The translations under genes were made by a program, and so were the position numbers. A stretch of 64,000 bases of DNA from an uncultured Collinsella sp. (GTDB lineage Bacteria > Actinomycetota > Coriobacteriia > Coriobacteriales > Coriobacteriaceae). Below are positions 43,474 through 50,636 of the stretch, piece after piece. Each line of letters starts with the position of its first letter. Within the stretch, counting starts at the first letter, position 1. Below the pieces are notes generated by a model. It was not told the origin of the DNA and searched no databases. It was given only the letters and a program-made list of their open reading frames with translations. The DNA lies in NCBI GenBank assembly GCA_958451615.1, contig CAUDQR010000002.1:62001-126000 (forward strand), given 5' to 3'.

Positions 43474-44440
43474 ACTTACCGTTCCCGAGGGGATTGATCC
43501 CTCGCGCGTTTTGGGCGCCGGCGACGGCGTCCTTCGTGCGCTCGAGAGCTTGGTTCGCGCCCACGTGGTCGCCCGTGGCGACAGTATCGCCGTGAGCGGT
43601 GACCCGGATGAGGTCGAGCTCGTGGTGCGCTTTTTTGAGCATGCTTTTCGCGAGGCGGCTGCCGGACGCACGCTGTCTGCCGACGATGTCTCGCGTTGCT
43701 TGGCTGTCCTGCGCGATGGAGAGCATGATGCCTCGTCGCTGCGCGATGACGTGCTGCTGTCGTATCGCGGCCGCGTTATTCGTCCCAAGACGCTCGGCCA
43801 AAAACGCTATGTTGACGCCATCCGCTCGCATACCATCACGTTTGGCCTGGGTCCCGCCGGTACCGGTAAGACCTATCTGGCCATGGCGCTCGCCGTTGCC
43901 GCGCTCAAGCGTCACGAGGTGGGTCGCCTAATCTTGACGCGCCCGGTTGTCGAGGCGGGGGAGAACCTGGGCTTTTTGCCCGGTACCCTCGAGGAAAAGA
44001 TCGATCCGTACATGCGCCCGCTCTACGACGCCCTTTTTGACATGATGGATCGCGAGCGCACCGATGAGCTTATGGAACGTGGCGTGATCGAGATCGCCCC
44101 GCTCGCCTACATGCGCGGCCGTACGCTGAGCGATGCGTTCGTGGTGCTCGATGAGGCACAAAACACGACGCCCGAGCAGATGAAGATGTTCCTGACGCGC
44201 CTGGGCTTCAACTCCAAGTTCGTGATTACCGGCGACTTGAGTCAGCGCGACCTGGTGGGTCGTCGTGGCGGCTTGGCGGATGTCGAGAAGATTTTGGGCC
44301 GTGTCGACGATGTGGCATTTTCTCACCTCGAGCGTGCCGACGTGGTGCGTCATGCCCTGGTGGGTCGTATCGTCGAGGCATATGATGCTTATGATGACGT
44401 GCGTGAGCAGCGTTCGCGCGACCGAAAGGAGTCCCGTTGA
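43454..44440 (+). CDS. phoH: PhoH-like ATPase
   Basis: The 328-residue protein has an N-terminal KH-like part and a PhoH P-loop domain with GPAGTGKTYLAMALAV, the FLPGTLEEKIDPYMRPLYDAL region and Walker B VVLDEAQNTTPEQMK. The family is thought to act in RNA metabolism, often beside ybeY as here. GGGAGG precedes ATG 43454, which starts inside the end of mtaB; a longer in-frame option reaching back to 43349 is rejected. The stop overlaps the ybeY TTG. Confidence 0.95.
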   Translation: MEASKIRLTVPEGIDPSRVLGAGDGVLRALESLVRAHVVARGDSIAVSGDPDEVELVVRFFEHAFREAAAGRTLSADDVSRCLAVLRDGEHDASSLRDDVLLSYRGRVIRPKTLGQKRYVDAIRSHTITFGLGPAGTGKTYLAMALAVAALKRHEVGRLILTRPVVEAGENLGFLPGTLEEKIDPYMRPLYDALFDMMDRERTDELMERGVIEIAPLAYMRGRTLSDAFVVLDEAQNTTPEQMKMFLTRLGFNSKFVITGDLSQRDLVGRRGGLADVEKILGRVDDVAFSHLERADVVRHALVGRIVEAYDAYDDVREQRSRDRKESR

Positions 44441-44946
44441 GTGTATTGATCAGCAACGATGCCGAGCTCGATACGCTGCTCGACGCGCAAGAGGTGGAGC
44501 ACATCTGCGAGGTCGTGCTTGCCGCCGAGGGCGTTGAGCGTGAAGTTGAGATTTCCCTTTCGTATGTCGACGAGGACGAGATGCACGAGCTCAACCACGA
44601 GTGGCGCGGTATCGACCGCACCACCGATGTGCTCTCGTTTGAGTGCGATTCGGCCTTTGACGATGACATTCCCGCCGATGAGACGCTCGAGCTCGGCGAT
44701 ATTATCTTGGCCCCGCAGGTTATTGCCCGTCAGGCCCCCGGTTTTGGCAATAGTCCCGCTGATGAGTGCCGTCTGATGCTCGTACACGGAATGCTGCACC
44801 TGCTGGGCTATGACCACATCGAGGACGACGAGGCCGAGGTCATGGAGGCCCGCGAGGACGCCATCCTGCGCGATCTGGCGCTCGAGCGCGGCGAGGACCC
44901 CAAGCTAGTCCACGTCGGCCCCATCACCAACCACGCCCACGACTAG
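44437..44946 (+). CDS. ybeY: Endoribonuclease YbeY (rRNA maturation factor)
   Basis: YbeY is a zinc-dependent single-strand RNase for 16S rRNA 3' maturation and ribosome quality control. The 169-residue protein has the metal motif HGMLHLLGYDH and NHEWRGIDRTTDVLSFE. It starts with TTG at 44437, overlapping the phoH stop, with AAAGGAG five bases upstream. phoH-ybeY-dgkA-era-recO is a conserved order in Gram-positive bacteria. Confidence 0.96.
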   Translation: MSVLISNDAELDTLLDAQEVEHICEVVLAAEGVEREVEISLSYVDEDEMHELNHEWRGIDRTTDVLSFECDSAFDDDIPADETLELGDIILAPQVIARQAPGFGNSPADECRLMLVHGMLHLLGYDHIEDDEAEVMEAREDAILRDLALERGEDPKLVHVGPITNHAHD

Positions 44947-44955
44947 GAGCCGTCT

Positions 44956-45333
44956 ATGATTCCCGGATCGAACAAGGACCATCCGTCCTTCTTAAAGTCC
45001 TTTTCCTACGCCATGGAGGGCTTCGTCACCGCCGTCAAGACCGAGCGCAACATTAAGGTCATGCTCGTGGCGGGCGTGTGCACTGTCATTGCCGGCTGCA
45101 TTGTGGGGCTCGACATTGCCGAGTGGGCTACGATTATCATCTGCTGTGGCCTGGTGATTCACGGCGAGCTGTGCAACACCGCTATGGAGGCCATCGTCGA
45201 CCTAGCGACCCAGGAGCTCCATCCGCTGGCCAAGCGTGCGAAGGACATCGCCGCCGCCTCTGTATACGTTCTTTCCATCACCGCCGCGATTGTGGGCGTG
45301 CTGGTATTTGCCTACGCGCTCGGCTTTATTTAG
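44956..45333 (+). CDS. dgkA: Diacylglycerol / undecaprenol kinase family protein
   Basis: A 125-residue integral membrane kinase. It has a short cytoplasmic start (SFLKSFSYAMEGFVTAVKTERN), three membrane segments, and the family core ELCNTAMEAIVDLATQELHPLAKRAKDIAAASV (part). In Gram-positives these enzymes mainly phosphorylate undecaprenol, recycling the lipid carrier that UppS makes. TAGGAG precedes the ATG. The gene lies between ybeY and era as expected. Confidence 0.93.
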   Translation: MIPGSNKDHPSFLKSFSYAMEGFVTAVKTERNIKVMLVAGVCTVIAGCIVGLDIAEWATIIICCGLVIHGELCNTAMEAIVDLATQELHPLAKRAKDIAAASVYVLSITAAIVGVLVFAYALGFI

Positions 45334-45345
45334 AAAGGGATTCCC

Positions 45346-46416
45346 ATGTCCGACAATATGCAGCCTACCGATGAGATTTTGGACGACGAGTCCCTGGACG
45401 AGGCTGAAGGTGCCGATTCGTTTGACGAGGCCGAGGAGTTCGACCCGTTTGAGGGCATGAGCGATGAGGAGCTCGACGCCCTGTGCGACGAGGGCGACAG
45501 CCTCGCGGGCTTTGGTGACGTGGAGCCCGGTTTCCGCAGCGGCTTTGTGGCCCTGGTCGGACGCCCCAACGCCGGCAAGTCCACGCTGCTTAATGCCTGC
45601 TATGGCAAAAAGGTCGCCATCACCTCGCCGGTGGCACAGACGACCCGCCGTCGCATGCGCGCCGTCGTCAACCGTCCCGGCTACCAGCTGGTCTTTGTCG
45701 ATACCCCGGGTATTCATAAGCCCAAGGACGGTCTGGGATCCGAGCTCAACAAGAGTGCGTTGTTCGAGCTGAACGATGTCGATGTTGCCGCGTTTTTGAT
45801 TGATGCCACTAAACCGATTGGCAGGGGAGACGCCTGGGTTGCCGAGCGTGTCAAGAATGCCCGTTCCAAGAAGGTCCTGGTGCTCACCAAGGCCGATGAA
45901 GCCGACCCCGCACAGGTCATGGAGCAGCTTAAGGCCGCCCACGAGCTTATGGAATATGACGACGAGATCGTGACGTCGTCGGTCAAGAACTTTAACGTCG
46001 ATGCCTTCATCGAGACCGTTGCGCACTTTTTGCCCGAGGGTCCGCGTTGGTTCCCCGAGGACATGGGTACCGACGCTTCCGATGAGACGCTCGTTGCCGA
46101 GTTTGTGCGCGAGAAGGTTTTGCGCCGCACCCGCGATGAGATCCCGCACTCCGTGGGCGTGATTTGCGATGCGCTTGAGCAGACCAAGAAGGTGCTGCGC
46201 GTGCACGCCACCATTTACGTCGAGCGCGAGGGCCAAAAGGGCATCATCATCGGCAAGGGCGGCGAGATGATCAAACATATCGGCATCGACGCCCGTCGCG
46301 ACCTTGAGCGCATCTTTGGCACCCAGGTCTTTTTGGAGCTGGACGTGAAGGTCAAGGCCGGCTGGCGTGACGACGAGGCCCAGATTCGCCGCTTTGGCTA
46401 TAACGCCGAGGATTAG
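45346..46416 (+). CDS. era: GTPase Era with acidic N-terminal extension
   Basis: Era is a GTPase that binds the 3' end of 16S rRNA during 30S assembly. The 356-residue protein has G1 GRPNAGKSTLLNA from about residue 72, G3 DTPGIHKP, G4 LTKADE and a C-terminal KH domain (GIIIGKGGEMIKHIG). The first 65 residues or so form a strongly acidic tail (Asp and Glu in more than a third of positions) absent from typical Era. GAAAGGGA precedes the ATG, and the tail is in frame with no better internal start. Confidence 0.95.
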   Translation: MSDNMQPTDEILDDESLDEAEGADSFDEAEEFDPFEGMSDEELDALCDEGDSLAGFGDVEPGFRSGFVALVGRPNAGKSTLLNACYGKKVAITSPVAQTTRRRMRAVVNRPGYQLVFVDTPGIHKPKDGLGSELNKSALFELNDVDVAAFLIDATKPIGRGDAWVAERVKNARSKKVLVLTKADEADPAQVMEQLKAAHELMEYDDEIVTSSVKNFNVDAFIETVAHFLPEGPRWFPEDMGTDASDETLVAEFVREKVLRRTRDEIPHSVGVICDALEQTKKVLRVHATIYVEREGQKGIIIGKGGEMIKHIGIDARRDLERIFGTQVFLELDVKVKAGWRDDEAQIRRFGYNAED

Positions 46417-46431
46417 GGACACGCGGCGCGA

Positions 46432-47181
46432 ATGGCAGGTTCTCGTACATATCGCACGAAGGTGCTCGTCCTCGATAAGACCAAGCTCAAAGAGACGGAC
46501 CTGATCCTGACGATGCTTGACGAGCGGGGTCGGCAGGTTCGTGCCGTGGCAAAGGGCGCGCGCAAACCCGGTGGACGCCTGGCTGCGCGCTGCGAGCTGT
46601 TCTGTACCGTCGATATGTTGCTCGCGCATGGACGCTCGCTCGACGTTGTTTCTCAGGCCGAGCTTTTGGAAGCGCCGGTTGGCGCCGCGCCCGATTACGA
46701 GACGACCTGCGCCGCAAGCGCGATTGCCGAGGTCGCGCGCGTGTGCTCATTCGAGGACGCCGAGGACCCGTTCACCTTTGCCATCACGCAGCGAGCGCTT
46801 GCCCTGGTGGGCAGCGGGCTCGACGCGGCGCATATGGATCTACTTGTGGCGGCATATGTCTTTAAGCTGCTGTCGCACGTTGGCTACCGACCCGATTTCT
46901 CGGCATGCGTCTCGTGCGGCGATCCCATGCTCTCGTATTTCTCGGCCCAAGCCGGCGGGCTTCTGTGCGGGTCATGCGCGTCGAGCATTCCGGGTGCCGA
47001 GCTGGTGTCGACCGGCGAGGTCGCATGGCTGCGCGCTCTGATGTCCATGACGTTCGATGAGCTCATGGCCGAGCGAATCGATCCGCATACGGCTGCTTTT
47101 TTGCTGGGGCTTTCGCATGTTTGGGCCGCCACGCACACCGATCAGCGGCTCCGTGCGATGGAATTCATGTTGGGTCGGTGA
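46432..47181 (+). CDS. recO: DNA repair protein RecO
   Basis: RecO helps RecA onto single-stranded DNA coated with SSB, in the RecFOR route. The 249-residue protein has an N-terminal OB-fold (TKVLVLDKTKLKETDLILTML), a helical part, and a zinc finger with CVSCGD and LLCGSC. The ATG is 15 bases after the era stop. era-recO is a conserved pair. Confidence 0.93.
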   Translation: MAGSRTYRTKVLVLDKTKLKETDLILTMLDERGRQVRAVAKGARKPGGRLAARCELFCTVDMLLAHGRSLDVVSQAELLEAPVGAAPDYETTCAASAIAEVARVCSFEDAEDPFTFAITQRALALVGSGLDAAHMDLLVAAYVFKLLSHVGYRPDFSACVSCGDPMLSYFSAQAGGLLCGSCASSIPGAELVSTGEVAWLRALMSMTFDELMAERIDPHTAAFLLGLSHVWAATHTDQRLRAMEFMLGR

Positions 47182-47319
47182 TGATACGCAGGCGCGCGCC
47201 GCTTGTGGTAACATACCGACCTGTTGGTACCTCGACCTTGGATGTTCGCTCCACCGGCGGCTTCCCAGTTCGAGGCGAATAGAGTCGCCCACGGGCGACG
47301 CGAAACGAAAGGTGAAACA

Positions 47320-47598
47320 ATGACTGTTTCCAAAGAGCGCAAGGCGGAGCTGACCGCCCAGTTCGGTAACTCCCCGGTCGATACCGGTAACCCCAAGGTT
47401 CAGGTCGCCATCCTGTCCGAGCGCATCAAGGAGCTGACCGAGCACATGAAGTCCCACCAGAAGGATTTCCACACCCGTCGTGGCCTGCTCATGCTCGTTG
47501 GCCGTCGTCGTCGTCTTCTCTCCTACATCAAGAAGAACGACATCGTCGAGTACCGTGAGCTCATCAAGGCTCTGGGCATCCGCGACAACATCCAGTAA
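47320..47598 (+). CDS. rpsO: 30S ribosomal protein uS15
   Basis: The 92-residue protein has the uS15 pattern GNSPVDTGNPKVQVAILSERI, HKKDFH-type region (HQKDFHTRRGLLMLVGRRRRLL, partly shown) and YIKKNDIVEYRELI. AAAGGTG precedes ATG 47320. The 138-base leader contains a GTCGCC/GGCGAC hairpin (47286-47300) just before the ribosome site, which may belong to S15 autoregulation. rpsO-pnp is the usual pair. Confidence 0.97.
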   Translation: MTVSKERKAELTAQFGNSPVDTGNPKVQVAILSERIKELTEHMKSHQKDFHTRRGLLMLVGRRRRLLSYIKKNDIVEYRELIKALGIRDNIQ

Positions 47599-47613
47599 GG
47601 ATTTGTACATGCT

Positions 47614-47646
47614 AAGAGCGTCCTGCGCAGCGGGGCGCTCTTTTTG
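47614..47646 (+). terminator. Terminator after rpsO
   Basis: AAGAGCG (47614-47620) pairs with CGCTCTT (47636-47642), with CC/GG pairing inside, then TTTTG. Read-through into pnp is likely, as usual for this pair. Confidence 0.75.
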
Positions 47647-47649
47647 TGT

Positions 47650-47745
47650 AAGGGCGTGAACAATCACGCTCTGAAGCGTGACGGGGGCAGGGGGCCCGCG
47701 TCACATGAGAAGCCCGCAGGCAAGGGGCCTGTGGGGTAAAGGAGA
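47650..47745 (+). promoter_or_regulatory. Structured 5' leader of pnp (possible Actino-pnp RNA)
   Basis: Upstream of pnp lie GTGACG/CGTCAC closing a G/C-rich hairpin (about 47678-47704) and CCCGCAGGC/GCCTGTGGG closing another (about 47712-47735) immediately before AAAGGAG. The Actino-pnp motif is a known structured leader of pnp in actinobacteria; I infer this may be an example but did not compare it with the consensus. Confidence 0.4.
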
Positions 47746-47748
47746 ACA

Positions 47749-49995
47749 ATGACACTCGTATCCAAGACCTTTGAGCTGTACGGCAAGACCTACACCTTTG
47801 AGTCCGGCGAGCTTGCCAAGCAGGCCACCGGCGCTTGTCTGGTCAAGCAGGGTGACACCACGATGCTCGACACCGTGGTCGTCTCCAAGGAGCGTAAGAA
47901 TTACGACTTCTTCCCGCTGACCGTCGACTTCAACGAGAAGATGTACGCTGCCGGCCGCATCCCGGGTGGCTACCTCAAGCGCGAGGGCCGTCCCAGCGAG
48001 AAGGCCACGCTCACGGCTCGTATGATCGACCGCCCGATCCGCCCGAGCTTCCCGGACGGCTTCCGCAACGAGGTACACATCGTCGCCACCTCGCTCGTCG
48101 CCGACCAGGTCAACCCCTTCGACGTCATCAACGTCATGGGCGCTTCGCTGGCCATGACGCTCGGCGGCGTGCCCTTCGAGGGCCCGCTTGCCTGCGTGCG
48201 CATTGGCCGTAACGTGGAGACCGGTGAGTTTATCGTCAACCCCACCTATGAGGAGCGCGAGAACTCCGACCTGGACCTGGAGTTGGGTGGCTCTGCCGAC
48301 TTCATCTCGATGGTCGAGGCCGGCGCCGAGGAGATCTCCGAGGACGACATGCTCGCCGCTATGAAGTTTGGTCAGGAGGCCCTCGCTGCCTTCTGCCAGG
48401 CCCAAGACGAGTTCGTTGCCGAGTGGGAGCAGGTCAACGGCGCTATCGTCAAGAAGGAGTACCCGCTCGACCAGCCCGTCGAGGAGGTCCAGGAGCGCAT
48501 CTTCGCCCACTACGACGAGATGGCCGCTGCCCTGCGCGACGCCGACAAGCTTTCCCGCATCGGTAAGGTCGAGGCTCTGAAGGAGTCCATCCGCGCCGAG
48601 TTCACCGACGAGGAGCAGGCCGCCTGGGAGCGCGAGATCCCCGTGGCGCTCAAGAAGCTCGAGAAGAAGGCCATGCGCACCATGGTCGTCGAGACCGGCG
48701 AGCGCGTCGACGGCCGTGCCGCCGACGAGATCCGTCCCATCATGGTGAAGGACAACTACCTGCCGCTCGTTCACGGCTCCGGCCTGTTCCAGCGTGGTCA
48801 GACCCAGGTGCTCTCCGTCCTGTCGCTCGGTATGCTCAACGAGGGCCAGCGTCTGGATACCATCGAGCCCACCGAGGGCAAGCGCTATATGCACCACTAC
48901 AACTTCCCGCCGTTCTGTACCGGCGAGACTGGCCGCATGGGCAGCCCCAAGCGCCGCGAGATCGGCCACGGCAACCTGGCCGAGCGCGCTCTGCTTCCGG
49001 TGCTCCCCGACGAGAACGAGTTTCCCTACGCCATCCGCGTCGTCTCCGAGGTCATGGAGTCCAACGGCTCCTCTTCGATGGCTTCGACCTGCGGTTCCAC
49101 GCTCGCCCTTATGGACGGCGGCGTGCCCATTAAGCGCCCGGTCTCCGGTATCGCCATGGGCCTGATCCAGGAGGAGGGCAAGACCGTGGTCCTGTCCGAC
49201 ATCCAGGGTCTCGAGGACTTCCTGGGCGACATGGACTTTAAGGTCACCGGCACCACCGAGGGCATCACCGCCCTGCAGATGGACAACAAGGCCACCGGTC
49301 TTACCTTCGACATCCTGGCCCGCGCCCTGCAGCAGGCCAAGGAGGGTCGCGCCTTCATCCTGCAGAAGATGCTCGATGTGATCCCCGAGCCGCGTCACAC
49401 CACGCGCAGCACCGCTCCGCGCATCGTCTCCATCCAGGTTCCGACCGATAAGATCCGCGACGTCATCGGTTCCGGCGGCAAGGTCATCCGCGGTATCCAG
49501 GACGAGACCGGCGCTTCGGTCGACATCCAGGAGGACGGCACCGTCTTTGTCGGCGGCACCGGCGAGTCCGTCGATCAAGCCGTCGAGCGCATCAAGCTCA
49601 TCATCAAGGTTCCCGAGCCGGGTGAGGAGTACACCGGTCGCGTTGTCTCCATCCAGCCCTTCGGCGCCTTCGTGAACCTGCTGCCCGGTAAGGACGGCCT
49701 GCTGCACATCTCCCGCGTCGCCAAGGGCCGCGTGGAGAAGGTCGAGGATGTCCTCAACGTGGGCGACGAGGTCAAGGTCGTCGTCATCGAGGTTGACGAT
49801 CGCGGCAAGATCTCGCTCGATCGTCTCGACAAGCCCGAGGCCCCGGCTCGCGCCGAGGGTGCCTCCGAGGGTGACGGCGAGCACTTCCAGCGTCGTGAGC
49901 GTCCGCGTCGCGAGCGCTCCGAGCGCAGCGACCGCCCGCGCCGTCCCGGCGACAACGGAGGCCGCAAGCCCCGCCGTCACCACGACGCCGAGTAA
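47749..49995 (+). CDS. pnp: Polyribonucleotide nucleotidyltransferase (PNPase)
   Basis: PNPase degrades RNA 3' to 5' using phosphate. The 748-residue protein has two RNase PH domains (FFPLTVDFNEKMYAAGRIPGGY in the first, FPPFCTGETGRMGSPKRREIGHG in the second; parts shown), a KH domain (IRDVIGSGGKVIRGIQDETGA) and an S1 domain (YTGRVVSIQPFGAFVNLLPGKDG). A C-terminal tail of about 45 residues is rich in Arg, Glu and Asp (RRERPRRERSERSDRPRRPG), longer than in many species and perhaps an RNA- or partner-binding tail. Confidence 0.98.
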   Translation: MTLVSKTFELYGKTYTFESGELAKQATGACLVKQGDTTMLDTVVVSKERKNYDFFPLTVDFNEKMYAAGRIPGGYLKREGRPSEKATLTARMIDRPIRPSFPDGFRNEVHIVATSLVADQVNPFDVINVMGASLAMTLGGVPFEGPLACVRIGRNVETGEFIVNPTYEERENSDLDLELGGSADFISMVEAGAEEISEDDMLAAMKFGQEALAAFCQAQDEFVAEWEQVNGAIVKKEYPLDQPVEEVQERIFAHYDEMAAALRDADKLSRIGKVEALKESIRAEFTDEEQAAWEREIPVALKKLEKKAMRTMVVETGERVDGRAADEIRPIMVKDNYLPLVHGSGLFQRGQTQVLSVLSLGMLNEGQRLDTIEPTEGKRYMHHYNFPPFCTGETGRMGSPKRREIGHGNLAERALLPVLPDENEFPYAIRVVSEVMESNGSSSMASTCGSTLALMDGGVPIKRPVSGIAMGLIQEEGKTVVLSDIQGLEDFLGDMDFKVTGTTEGITALQMDNKATGLTFDILARALQQAKEGRAFILQKMLDVIPEPRHTTRSTAPRIVSIQVPTDKIRDVIGSGGKVIRGIQDETGASVDIQEDGTVFVGGTGESVDQAVERIKLIIKVPEPGEEYTGRVVSIQPFGAFVNLLPGKDGLLHISRVAKGRVEKVEDVLNVGDEVKVVVIEVDDRGKISLDRLDKPEAPARAEGASEGDGEHFQRRERPRRERSERSDRPRRPGDNGGRKPRRHHDAE

Positions 49996-50018
49996 CAGTC
50001 GCACATAAGCAGCTCAAC

Positions 50019-50050
50019 AAGGGCGACTCTGGACAGGGGTCGCCCTTTTG
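50019..50050 (+). terminator. Terminator after pnp, overlapping a long inverted repeat
   Basis: AAGGGCGAC (50019-50027) pairs with GTCGCCCTT (50039-50047), followed by TTTTG. Its 3' arm and T-run (50042-50049) are also the outer end of the left arm of the next structured element. Confidence 0.85.
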
Positions 50051-50190
50051 CTTGCGCCCGGGAGGGCCGCATATGAAGTTTCCTGCTCTACAGTCCTGCG
50101 CAAGACGGAAAGCACATTAAGTGCTTTCCTTTGCGTGCGGAACTCGTGATAAACTTCATATGCGGCCCTCCCGGGCGCAAGCAAAAGGGC
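50042..50190 (+). repeat. Long-hairpin element 1 between pnp and rnj
   Basis: Bases 50042-50081 and 50151-50190 are perfect 40-base inverted repeats. They enclose a 69-base core (50082-50150) with a nested hairpin GGAAAGCAC, loop ATTAA, GTGCTTTCC (50107-50129). The core is 84 percent identical (58 of 69) to the reverse complement of the core of element 2. No coding potential is seen. Confidence 0.85.
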
Positions 50191-50303
50191 TGGTTAGTGC
50201 AGCTCGCTATTTAGTTAGACAGTCTATTCAGTAGTCAGATTTCGGATCTGTAGATAGACGCAGCTGCACTTCCCCAGATAAAACAACCAAAATTAACCAG
50301 CCC
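50187..50303 (+). other. Third structured non-coding domain between the two elements
   Basis: GGGCTGGTTA (50187-50196) pairs perfectly with TAACCAGCCC (50294-50303). Inside, GTGCAGCT (50197-50204) pairs with AGCTGCAC (50262-50269), GTCTAT (50222-50227) with ATAGAC (50254-50259), and CAGAT (50236-50240) with ATCTG (50246-50250). Its first four bases are shared with the end of element 1. Function unknown; an RNA is possible. Confidence 0.55.
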
Positions 50304-50313
50304 ATTGTTGGTA

Positions 50314-50448
50314 GGTTCCCCGCGAGGGCGGGCACGGATGAAGTTTATCGCGAGTTCCGCACGAACAGGAGGCCACTTAATGTGGCCTCCGTCGTGAGCA
50401 GGACTGTAGAGCAGGAAACTTCATCCGTGCCCGCCCTCGCGGGGAACC
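50314..50448 (-). repeat. Long-hairpin element 2, homologous to element 1 and inverted
   Basis: Perfect 33-base inverted arms (50314-50346 and 50416-50448) enclose a 69-base core with a nested hairpin GGAGGCCAC/GTGGCCTCC (50368-50390). Only about the nine arm bases next to the core (ATGAAGTTT) match element 1; the rest of the arm is unrelated. Bases 50449-50636, before rnj, show only promoter-like TATCATACT at about 50512-50520. This and the two other entries describe the 641-base gene-free stretch. Confidence 0.85.
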
Positions 50449-50636
50449 GGCGGGATAGACGGGTTCAGATGGGGCTTTGATGCATGGGTGGTCTGTTGTT
50501 GTGCAAATGGGTATCATACTGTGGTTATTGCATCGACTCCGTGATGCATGTTTGTACGTTCCCGACGGTCGGTTTGCCAGAAGCGCCCCGCCGGTTGTTC
50601 CAGACCCGTTTCGAAGAAAGGAAACAACACTCACCT

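Noticed and set aside
50019..50448. CRISPR array or retron
   Set aside because: There are only two elements, inverted rather than directly repeated, with no cas or reverse transcriptase gene nearby.
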